A stretch of 22,039 nt of DNA. Source: RGIG5612 sp045546255 (lineage in GTDB: Bacteria; Bacillota; Clostridia; Lachnospirales; Lachnospiraceae). The position numbers and the translations under genes are program-made. Positions 8,219-14,656 of the stretch are shown one piece after another (within the stretch, counting starts at the first letter, position 1; each line of letters starts with the position of its first letter). The notes beneath the pieces were generated by a model, which searched no databases, had not been told where the DNA came from, and was given only the letters and a program-made list of their open reading frames with translations. The stretch spans positions 1 through 22,039 of the forward strand of contig JAZQCK010000055.1 of NCBI GenBank assembly GCA_045546255.1, given 5' to 3'.

Positions 8219-8527
8219 TTAACCAACAATGCTTGTGATCTCAAGCTCTGTGTAGTACTGTCTGTGTCCGTTCTTTTTGTGATAACCGCTCTTCGGTTTA
8301 TACTTGTAAACGACCACTTTCTTTGCTTTGTCCTGAGCTACAACTTTTGCTTCGACCTTAGCACCTTCTACTGTCGGGTTTCCAACCTTTGCAGTCTCGC
8401 CGCCGATCATAAGCACTTTGTCAATGACTACTGTGGAATCAACTTCCGCATCGAGTTTCTCAACTCTTACTTTGTCGCCTTCGGAAACTTTGTACTGTTT
8501 TCCGCCGGTTTCGATAATTGCGTACAT
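8219..8527 (-). CDS. rplU: 50S ribosomal protein L21
   Basis: This 102-aa protein has the full L21 sequence pattern: MYAIIETGGKQYKVSEGDKV at the N-terminus and YKYKPKSGYHKKNGHRQYYT near the end. L21 is a 23S rRNA-binding 50S protein. The frame continues three codons upstream to a GTG, but that codon is part of the AGGAGGTG ribosome binding site, so the ATG at 8527 (8-nt spacing) is the true start. It is the first gene of the operon, behind a near-consensus promoter and an 80-nt leader. Confidence 0.97.
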   Translation of the reverse strand: MYAIIETGGKQYKVSEGDKVRVEKLDAEVDSTVVIDKVLMIGGETAKVGNPTVEGAKVEAKVVAQDKAKKVVVYKYKPKSGYHKKNGHRQYYTELEITSIVG

Positions 8528-8611
8528 CTTACGCACCTCCTATTCAATACTCGCCAACTATGGTGTCATGAAACGATTCCATGAACTTTAAAACCTCATT
8601 GCGCGGTCAAC
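8528..8611 (-). promoter_or_regulatory. rplU leader with hairpin (candidate L21 leader)
   Basis: The predicted 84-nt untranslated leader holds a strong hairpin, TCATGGAA-TCG-TTTCATGA (8584-8566 on the minus strand), 8 bp with one G-U pair and a 3-nt loop. L21 leaders are an established family of autoregulatory structures ahead of rplU in Firmicutes. Position fits, but I cannot confirm a family match by eye. Confidence 0.5.
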
Positions 8612-8617
8612 CATTGA

Positions 8618-8646
8618 AATATAGCAGAACACCCTCTAAAAGTCAA
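8618..8646 (-). promoter_or_regulatory. Strong sigma-A promoter of the rplU operon
   Basis: On the minus strand TTGACT (8646-8641), a 17-bp spacer and TATATT (8623-8618) each match consensus at five of six bases. A-tract-rich DNA lies directly upstream. The predicted transcript starts near 8611. This is the best placed promoter for rplU-rpmA and, through partial readthrough, for the genes to rsfS. Confidence 0.85.
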
Positions 8647-8651
8647 ACATT

Positions 8652-8690
8652 TTTCTTGCTTTTTTCGAAAAAAATTTCTTGCTTTTTTCG
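8652..8690. repeat. Duplicated 16-bp A/T-tract element upstream of the rplU promoter
   Basis: TTTCTTGCTTTTTTCG occurs exactly at 8652-8667 and again at 8675-8690, an offset of 23 bp or about two helical turns. The first copy runs into the palindrome TTTTTTCGAAAAAA. Read towards rplU the A6 tracts sit 15-45 bp upstream of the -35, where an UP element would be. Confidence 0.7.
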
Positions 8691-8795
8691 CGAAAATTCA
8701 GTATTTTCCGCAAAAACTCTGTAGCTTTTTTATTAATACTCTGTTTTTATTTTCTTATATTTATTTTGCGAATAATTCTGCTTTTGATTTTGCAA

Positions 8796-8993
8796 TTTTC
8801 TTGTTTCGCATTCACAGAAGCCAGTTACTGACAAGAAAAACTAGGACTTTTCTTGTGAGCTATAGGGTTTGCGAACGATTTAACAAGAAAACGCCAAAAA
8901 TGACTTAAAATCACTCTGTTTTCAAGCCAATTTAGAAGGATAAAATGCATTTTCTTGTATGCTAGCGGGTTTGCGGATAGCTTTACAAGAAAA
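8796..8993. repeat. Three 44-nt inverted-repeat elements with identical 9-nt ends
   Basis: Each unit is TTTTCTTGT, exactly 26 nt, then ACAAGAAAA: 8796-8839, 8848-8891 and 8950-8993. The ends are perfect 9-bp complements. Units two and three also share their centre (about 16 of 26 bases, including GGGTTTGCG) and flanking sequence for about 13 nt after the right arm; unit one has an unrelated centre. Start-to-start distances are 52 and 102 bp. They could fold as hairpins, or be binding sites or a small palindromic repeat family. Confidence 0.75.
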
Positions 8994-9029
8994 TCCGAAA
9001 AATGATTTTTCAATCTTCTTTCAGAAGTT

Positions 9030-9073
9030 CAATCAACAAATCAGCACCATAGTTTATAAACTATGGTGCTGAT
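9030..9073 (-). terminator. Terminator of the sigma-like membrane protein gene
   Basis: A perfect 34-bp palindrome (9040-9073; half site ATCAGCACCATAGTTTA) lies 75 bp after the stop of the minus-strand gene. On the minus strand it is followed by TTTGTTGATT. As RNA it gives a stem of about 14-15 bp. On the plus strand no T tract follows, so I assign it to the minus strand. Confidence 0.7.
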
Positions 9074-9147
9074 GGATTTAAATCTCAAAGCTGAATTTCA
9101 AAATGATTTTGTAATCGAACCAGTATCTTACAAAACACTAAGTTCCG

Positions 9148-10011
9148 CTAAAACAACGGATAAATATGAGCGTTGAACCAGGAATATCCAAGGTCAATAT
9201 CCGGAAGAACGCCAAGGTTTACAAGGAGTCCTCCGAGGAACCATAAGAGGATCAGGATCAGGATGATGTTCAGGATGATGCAGAAAATGAACAGACCCTT
9301 GTTGCGAGGTTTCTTCTCTTCATACTCATCATCATAATCGTCATCGTACTCATCATCGTACTCGTCGTCATAAGCAGCCTTTGCCTTGCGGCTGTCTGCT
9401 TTTCTTCTGCGTCTCGGATTTCCATCCTCATCGAACTCATCCGCCGGTCTTCTTCTGCGTCCACGCATCTCAGCAGCTTCTTCCTCAACATCGACCGGGT
9501 CGATCTGTAAGGTTTCATAGCCACCCTTCGGAATATAGACTTCTTCACGATTTGCATCCTGCGGACGGTTCGGAGCGACAAAGTCGTCCTCTTCCTCTTC
9601 GTAGTCATCGTACTCGTCGTCATATTCATCGTCATAGTCGTCAACGACCGGAGCAATCGGCTGGGTTCTGCCGGTTCTCGGCTGGAACATTGGCTCAGCG
9701 TAGGTCGGCTCTTCAGCCGGAACTTCTTCCTGAACTTCCTGGGCCGGAGCTTCTTCAGCCTTCGGAGCTGCCATCTGGTATGCTTCGTCATAAGCAATCT
9801 TTAACGCAGCAGTACGCAGGTTTGCCGGTTCATCTCCGTTCTGAATATTTTTAAATAACGTAAGGAACGTCTTCTTGGTTGCAGCTAATGCGCTGTCGTG
9901 GTCGCCCGTAATGGACTTCGCGAAATTATAAACATCTTTCGCATATTCCTGATAGACAGCCTTGACTGCATCTTTGTTGCCTGATCTGATTTCCTGAATC
10001 ATGTTACTCAT
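9148..10011 (-). CDS. Membrane-anchored protein with a sigma-70 region-2-like N-terminus
   Basis: This 287-aa protein is not a known named gene. Residues 4-78 resemble region 2 of ECF sigma factors in length and hydrophobic pattern: AVYQEYAKDVYNFAKSITGD, then a helix ending TFLTLFKNI, then LRTAALKIAYDEA. The acidic/Gln residues usual in the DAEDLVQEVF helix are replaced (SALAATKKTF), and there is no region 4. Residues 80-120 are Ala/Glu/Pro-rich. Two acidic tracts rich in DDEY (about 123-143 and 214-232) flank Arg-rich GRRRR and RRRRK clusters. A single membrane helix lies at about 239-261 with a short tail, ending YPLF. The N-terminus is probably cytoplasmic. ATG 10011 has AGAGGTG 8 nt upstream. 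It has its own promoter and terminator. I infer a degenerate sigma-derived scaffold or regulator; function is unknown. Confidence 0.85.
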   Translation of the reverse strand: MSNMIQEIRSGNKDAVKAVYQEYAKDVYNFAKSITGDHDSALAATKKTFLTLFKNIQNGDEPANLRTAALKIAYDEAYQMAAPKAEEAPAQEVQEEVPAEEPTYAEPMFQPRTGRTQPIAPVVDDYDDEYDDEYDDYEEEEDDFVAPNRPQDANREEVYIPKGGYETLQIDPVDVEEEAAEMRGRRRRPADEFDEDGNPRRRRKADSRKAKAAYDDEYDDEYDDDYDDEYEEKKPRNKGLFIFCIILNIILILILLWFLGGLLVNLGVLPDIDLGYSWFNAHIYPLF

Positions 10012-10057
10012 TTTTTATACACCTCTGATAATTATACAAAGTTACTCGCAATTTAAG

Positions 10058-10086
10058 ATTTTATCAAAAATAAAATTCGATTTCAA
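10058..10086 (-). promoter_or_regulatory. Promoter of the sigma-like membrane protein gene
   Basis: On the minus strand TTGAAA (10086-10081), 17 bp and TAAAAT (10063-10058) give a well-spaced sigma-A-type promoter, with a leader of about 40 nt. A second TATAAT (10037-10032) has no matching -35. I see no GC-rich terminator for the upstream rng gene in 10087-10155, so readthrough from the polA operon is also possible. Confidence 0.55.
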
Positions 10087-10155
10087 TATCTATAGTGTCT
10101 TTTTCGTTAATTTTTTCTTAATTATTATTTAATCTTTTTTTAACATTTTCAAAAG

Positions 10156-11364
10156 CTATGAAACAAATATGCTGCGGTCCACCAGCTCATGCAGCGGCCG
10201 TCGTGCCTTCTTGCGCGTGATCTCGACCAGATTTAATTTGGTCATATCCACCAGCGTCGTCTTGATCGGATCTTCCAAAAGATGTTCTTCAAATGCCTTG
10301 ATCAGCTTTTGTTTGTTCTCTTCCGGCTGCATGTTAATAAAGTCGACGATGATGATTCCAGAAAGATTTCTTAGCCTTATCTGGTGTGCGATCTCCTCTG
10401 CTGCTTCCAGATTGATCTTCAGGTATTCTTTCTGCGCCTCTTTCCTGGAAACATACTTTCCGGAATTCACATCGATGGAAACCAGCGCCTCTGTTGGCTG
10501 GATGATCAAGTACCCTCCTGATTTCAGCCAGACCTTCTCACTCAGCACGTTCTCTAAATCCCGGTCGATGTTATAAAGGACCTTAAGGGATGTGACGTCG
10601 TTGTTATAAAGCTGCAGTTTATTGACATCTTCCGGCTGATAGACCTCCAGATAATCCTTGATCTCATTATAGATTGTTTCGCTGTCCGTAACGATCTTTC
10701 CGACTTCATTATGATAGCCGTCGCGGATGCTGGAGATATAGGAACTCGGCGCCTGATATAGCTTAGAGAAGCATTTCCGGTAAATGCGCAGGTCACTCGT
10801 TGCTACCCAGAGATTCTTAAAGAATTCGATCTCTTCAAAGATGCTGTCGATATTGGAATGCATTGCATTGGTCCGGATGATAAAGCCAAATTGATCATAG
10901 CCCAGTGCATCATAGCGCGTCTGGATTGCCTCTTTAAATTCCGGCCACTTGATACGGTTAGAGAAATAGACGCCTCTTTTGTTGAGTTCAAACACAACAT
11001 ATTTTCCGGCAAAGGAAATATTAGTGGAAAGGACCGGCTCTTTATTGCCGACCGCTTCCTTTACGACCTGAACGAAGATCTGGTCCCCGACACGCAACGG
11101 TCCCGGCTTACGCTCTAAATCAACAAAAACAGGCTGATCATCCGCATCGATCGGATAATAGCCCATCTTCCCCTTGGAATATTCGACAAAGGCAGCATTG
11201 ATATTAGGCATCAGATTATGAACCTGACCAATATAGACATTGTTCAGGATGTTCTTTTCACCACCGTCACAGCCGACCTGCATGAGGTTGTTGCCATTGT
11301 CATACAGCAGCGAAAACACATAATCTTTAATTTGCGTAATGACGAGCTTGCCTTGTTTTTTCAT
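10156..11364 (-). CDS. rng: RNase E/G family endoribonuclease
   Basis: This 402-aa protein is the catalytic part of the RNase E/G family, which cuts single-stranded 5'-monophosphate RNAs and matures rRNA. An S1-type domain lies at about 38-115 (NNVYIGQVHNLMPNINAAFV). The catalytic Mg-binding aspartates are Asp298 in SIDVNSG and Asp341 in IIVDFINM, with the same 43-residue spacing as in E. coli RNase E. Soon after EITRKKARRPL the chain ends, so the CPxC zinc-link and the small domain of the E. coli enzymes are missing. ATG 11364 overlaps the previous stop (ATGA); a GTG three codons earlier is possible. It closes the polA operon and sits upstream of rplU, as is common in Clostridia. Confidence 0.92.
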   Translation of the reverse strand: MKKQGKLVITQIKDYVFSLLYDNGNNLMQVGCDGGEKNILNNVYIGQVHNLMPNINAAFVEYSKGKMGYYPIDADDQPVFVDLERKPGPLRVGDQIFVQVVKEAVGNKEPVLSTNISFAGKYVVFELNKRGVYFSNRIKWPEFKEAIQTRYDALGYDQFGFIIRTNAMHSNIDSIFEEIEFFKNLWVATSDLRIYRKCFSKLYQAPSSYISSIRDGYHNEVGKIVTDSETIYNEIKDYLEVYQPEDVNKLQLYNNDVTSLKVLYNIDRDLENVLSEKVWLKSGGYLIIQPTEALVSIDVNSGKYVSRKEAQKEYLKINLEAAEEIAHQIRLRNLSGIIIVDFINMQPEENKQKLIKAFEEHLLEDPIKTTLVDMTKLNLVEITRKKARRPLHELVDRSIFVS

Positions 11365-12092
11365 TTTACGCACTGAAATTCATCCAGAGGCACAAATCCC
11401 TCTGCAAATAAGTCTTCTCTTGTTATTGTAATCGTTTCCTTATGATATTCAATATCCGTTTTACCGAAAAGGCAGGAAAGAAGCGTATCCGGCTTTAAAT
11501 TGTTGTCGCTGCCTGCGGTTACTTTCATATAGATCTCGCCAGCCTCATAGGTGAGCTCAATGATCTGCGGACGGATATCGACTTCACGGGAGCCGCTCTT
11601 GGTTGTCTTTGTGACCAGGATACTCTCTTCAGCCAGCAGTTCATTAATGGCTGAGCTAATGATCTGGTCAAAAGCGTTATAAGAAATCGAAGTTGCAGCT
11701 TCCAATGCTCCATCATCTTCGACTTCTGCCAGCTTTCGGACATCCACATGGTAGCTTGCAAACTGGAGCGCCGCCATCGCCTTCTTGGCGCCCTCCTCTA
11801 CTTCGCGGACGTTCAGCACTTCAAAGCCGTCCCCGCAGACTTCGTTTAAACGTCTGCAGATCTCGTTTAAATCCTGACCATCTGCAATCTCCGCATCCAG
11901 ATATTCGCCCTGGCTAATGATGCCGACGCCCAAAGGCTGAGCAAAGCTCATCTTCTGATGAGGGTTATAGCCGATCGAATATTCCATCTTCACTTCCGCG
12001 CGGTTAAAACAGCGCTGGAAAAAGCGCATGATGTCCAGATGCCCTAAATATCTTACGCTCTCTTTTTTTGCAAATTTAATTCGAATCCTCAA
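11361..12092 (-). CDS. TIGR03936/DUF2344 family radical-SAM-linked protein
   Basis: The product is 243 aa from a TTG start. It begins RIRIKFAKKESVRYLGHLDI, the typical opening of the TIGR03936 (DUF2344) family, and contains SIGYNPHQKMSFAQPLGVG. These proteins are encoded next to, or fused with, TIGR03960 radical SAM proteins, and their function is not established. The frame is open upstream to 12149, but that would overlap the preceding gene by 44 bp. TTG at 12092 has AGAGAGG 8 nt upstream and matches the family N-terminus, so I chose it. It starts 13 bp after the radical SAM gene and overlaps rng by 4 bp, which suggests tight coupling of the three. Confidence 0.88.
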   Translation of the reverse strand: MRIRIKFAKKESVRYLGHLDIMRFFQRCFNRAEVKMEYSIGYNPHQKMSFAQPLGVGIISQGEYLDAEIADGQDLNEICRRLNEVCGDGFEVLNVREVEEGAKKAMAALQFASYHVDVRKLAEVEDDGALEAATSISYNAFDQIISSAINELLAEESILVTKTTKSGSREVDIRPQIIELTYEAGEIYMKVTAGSDNNLKPDTLLSCLFGKTDIEYHKETITITREDLFAEGFVPLDEFQCVK

Positions 12093-12105
12093 ACTGATGT
12101 CCTCT

Positions 12106-14037
12106 CTAATGTTCCAGGCAGATTCCACCGCCAAAGCAACGCGCGCCACAGCCAGAGCAACTGTCCTTGCAGTTCGGCGTCACCTTTTCCTGCTTCGCGT
12201 TTTCAAATTCCCGTTTCATGAAATTCTTGGTCACGCCCGCATCGATGAAATCCCATGGCAGGATTTCATCCAGCTCCCGTCTTCTATAAACATAAAAGTC
12301 CATGCCCGGAACTTCGTCTTTTAATTCGTCGACTGATCCGATCCAGTTTTCATATTTAAAATGGTCGGTCCAGGCATCGAAGGTCGCACCCTTCTCATAC
12401 GCCCGCTCTATGATCTTGCCGACACGGCGGTCGCCTCGCGCAAGGAGGCCTTCGATAACGGAGGTCTTGGCATCATGCCAGTTATATTTAATGCTCTTTT
12501 TATTGAGCTGTGCTTTGATCGACTCATTCAGGAAAGCCGCTTTATCCAGATAGGCTTCCGGTGCATACATTGGCTCCCACTGGAACGGAGTAAAGGGCTT
12601 TGGAATAAAGAAGGAGGTGCTCACCGTGATCTGGACCTTACCGCTCCGCTGCTCCTTTGGCACTGTGTCATAATAAAGCTCTGCAATCTGCTCAGCAAGA
12701 TCTGAAATTCCCTGGATATCTTCTTCCCGCTCGGTCGGAAGTCCCAGCATGAAATAGAGCTTCACTTTGTTCCATCCACCGAGGAAGGCCATTTCCGAGC
12801 CATACATAATATCTTCGAGCGTGATGCCTTTATTGATGACATCGCGCATTCTTTGCGTTCCGGCTTCCGGGGCAAAGGTCAGGGAACTCTTTTTGACATC
12901 CTGCACCTTGCTCATTACGTCTAAGGCAAACTCATCAATACGCAAAGACGGAAGCGAGATGTTCACCTTTTTATTTTTAAACTCCTCCACGAGGAAATCC
13001 ATAAGTTCTGCAAACTCCGGATAGTCGCTGGTGCTAAGCGAGGTCAACGACAGTTCTTCATAGCCGGTGTTTTTGATAATCTCTTTCGCATATCCTTTCA
13101 AGGTTTCAAGGGATCTGGTACGGAGAGGCCGATAGATCATGCCTGCCTGGCAGAAACGGCATCCGCGAATGCAGCCCCTTTGGATTTCAAGCACAGCTCG
13201 ATCCTGTGTCGCCTGCACATAAGGGATCACCGGATTCAGCGGATAGTGCGCCTCGCTTAAGTTCGCGACCACCTGTTTTTTGACCATGGCCGGGATGCTG
13301 TATTTTTCAGCATCTTTTTCAGATCCACCAACCGCAAACTCTTTTTTCGGAGCAAACGATGCAATCGTTCCGTCCTCGTTGTAGGTCACGTTATAAAGCG
13401 ACGGCACATAAATGCCCTCGACCTGCGCTGCCGCTTCTAAGAAATCCCTTCGGCTTCCGCCATTTTTCTTGTTTTCTTTATATACATCCAATAATTGGAA
13501 ATAGACCGTCTCGCCTTCTCCGATATAGAAGAGGTCGAAAAAGTCTGCCAGCGGCTCCGGATTATAAACACAAGGGCCGCCGCCAATCACGATCGGCATA
13601 TCCTCTCCGCGATCTTCAGCATGCAGAGGAATCTGCGAAAGATCTAATATCTGAAGAACATTGGTATATGCCATCTCGTACTGGAGCGTAATACCAAGAA
13701 AGTCAAAATCCTTGATCGGATCCTGAGACTCTAAAGCAAAGAGCGGAATCTGCTCTTCCTTCATGATCTTTTCCAGATCGGACCACGGGGAATAAACACG
13801 TTCACACCAGACATCCTTTTTTTCATTCAGCATAGAATAAAGGATCTGGATGCCCAAATGGCTCATACCGATCTCATAAAGATCCGGGAAGCACATCGCA
13901 AAGCGCACGCTGACCTCTTCCTTCTTCTTCATGACAGAATTGATCTCTCCGCCGGTGTAGCGGGCCGGCTTTTCCACATTTAAAAGGATCCGCTCCGGAA
14001 GTGCATATTCTCTTTTCATGTTTTCTGTATTCTTCAT
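12106..14037 (-). CDS. TIGR03960 family B12-binding radical SAM protein
   Basis: The product is 643 aa. The N-terminal third (including FPDLYEIGMSHLGIQILYS and IVIGGGPCVYNPEPLADFFD) is a cobalamin-binding-like Rossmann region. The radical SAM cluster motif is CIRGCRFC (Cys289, Cys293, Cys296), followed by a TIM-barrel region with LPSLRIDEF and FAPEAGTQRMRDVI. The C-terminus carries a second Cys-rich motif, CKDSCSGCGARCFGGGIC, which may bind another Fe-S cluster or zinc. The reaction and substrate are unknown. ATG 14037 was chosen; TTG 14040 and ATG 14019 are alternatives, and the AAAGGAT upstream is unusually far (about 16 nt). It lies 23 bp after recU. Confidence 0.92.
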   Translation of the reverse strand: MKNTENMKREYALPERILLNVEKPARYTGGEINSVMKKKEEVSVRFAMCFPDLYEIGMSHLGIQILYSMLNEKKDVWCERVYSPWSDLEKIMKEEQIPLFALESQDPIKDFDFLGITLQYEMAYTNVLQILDLSQIPLHAEDRGEDMPIVIGGGPCVYNPEPLADFFDLFYIGEGETVYFQLLDVYKENKKNGGSRRDFLEAAAQVEGIYVPSLYNVTYNEDGTIASFAPKKEFAVGGSEKDAEKYSIPAMVKKQVVANLSEAHYPLNPVIPYVQATQDRAVLEIQRGCIRGCRFCQAGMIYRPLRTRSLETLKGYAKEIIKNTGYEELSLTSLSTSDYPEFAELMDFLVEEFKNKKVNISLPSLRIDEFALDVMSKVQDVKKSSLTFAPEAGTQRMRDVINKGITLEDIMYGSEMAFLGGWNKVKLYFMLGLPTEREEDIQGISDLAEQIAELYYDTVPKEQRSGKVQITVSTSFFIPKPFTPFQWEPMYAPEAYLDKAAFLNESIKAQLNKKSIKYNWHDAKTSVIEGLLARGDRRVGKIIERAYEKGATFDAWTDHFKYENWIGSVDELKDEVPGMDFYVYRRRELDEILPWDFIDAGVTKNFMKREFENAKQEKVTPNCKDSCSGCGARCFGGGICLEH

Positions 14038-14060
14038 CAAATGTAGTTCTATTATCCTTT

Positions 14061-14594
14061 TTAATAATCTCTCTCTTGAATATCTTTGTTCAAGCCTTCT
14101 AAGTAGTGCAGCTCCACGCCGAATTTCGGTTCCATGAAAAACTCCGGATCCAGCTCAGAAATATGAAAGCTCTTTTTCTCTCCTGATTGGGCCCGCTCAT
14201 AGAACTTTTTCAGTTCGAAGAACTTCATGTAGTAGTATTTGTCGACGGAAGAAAAATGGATCAGAAGAAAGCTGATGCCGCCCTGGCTTTCAAAGTCTTC
14301 CATGAACTTAAACTGGTGCTCATGGACATTGAGCATCTGAAAGGTCTCGCTGCTGCATTCCTTTGCATCAAAGCAGACAGGAAACGACTGCACGACACCG
14401 ATATAATCGACGGTACTCTTCTTTTCAAAATACGCCAGGGTGATATGACGGTTGTCGTCGATCTCGAGCGGCTTGATCGGGGTTGGTATCTTCTGTACCA
14501 GCGCCAGTCTTAATTCTCTGTATTTTTCGTTTGTGCTGTTGATCACATTCTCAAACTGTGATCCGCGCAGTCCTCTGCTGTCCCAGGTTGCCAT
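14061..14594 (-). CDS. recU: RecU-type Holliday junction resolvase
   Basis: This 177-aa protein matches the RecU family of Firmicutes, which cuts four-way junctions during recombination and chromosome segregation. Recognisable parts are GLRGSQFENVINSTNEKYRE, VQKIPTPIKPL, and the nuclease core EKKSTVDYIGV with FDAKE, then a Gln/His helix (NVHEHQFKFM) and GGISFLLIHF. The PD-(D/E)xK-like residues are Asp63, Asp76 and Lys78. In B. subtilis the middle acidic residue is Glu (FEAKET); here it is Asp, a conservative change. ATG 14594 follows TAGGAG by 7 nt. In Bacilli recU usually neighbours a penicillin-binding protein gene; here it is in the polA operon. Confidence 0.85.
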   Translation of the reverse strand: MATWDSRGLRGSQFENVINSTNEKYRELRLALVQKIPTPIKPLEIDDNRHITLAYFEKKSTVDYIGVVQSFPVCFDAKECSSETFQMLNVHEHQFKFMEDFESQGGISFLLIHFSSVDKYYYMKFFELKKFYERAQSGEKKSFHISELDPEFFMEPKFGVELHYLEGLNKDIQERDY

Positions 14595-14656
14595 AGTGTT
14601 CTCCTAATAGTTCCTTTAATTATTATTATCTTAATGACAGGTATCTGTTTGTTTGA

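Larger units (their letters stand above)
8691..9147. other. AT-rich spacer with no credible gene
   Basis: Between the rplU upstream region and the sigma-like gene I see no credible protein-coding gene. The stretch holds AT-rich DNA, three 44-nt dyad elements (8796-8993) and a long palindromic terminator (9040-9073). A minus-strand frame of 62 codons (9013-8825) starts at TTG, has only a weak ribosome binding site and is best explained by the repeats. Confidence 0.7.

Noticed and set aside
8796..8993. Possible CRISPR-like array
   Set aside because: Only three units, uneven spacing, and the conserved parts are inverted ends rather than identical direct repeats with unique spacers; no cas genes nearby.
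9270..9797. 175-codon minus frame rich in Met, Thr and Arg inside the sigma-like gene
   Set aside because: It is the alternate reading of the DDEY-encoding repeats (GAYGAY codons) and overlaps a gene with a good start and promoter.
12093..12149. Upstream extension of the TIGR03936-type protein
   Set aside because: It would overlap the end of the radical SAM gene by 44 bp; the TTG at 12092 has a ribosome site and matches the family N-terminus.
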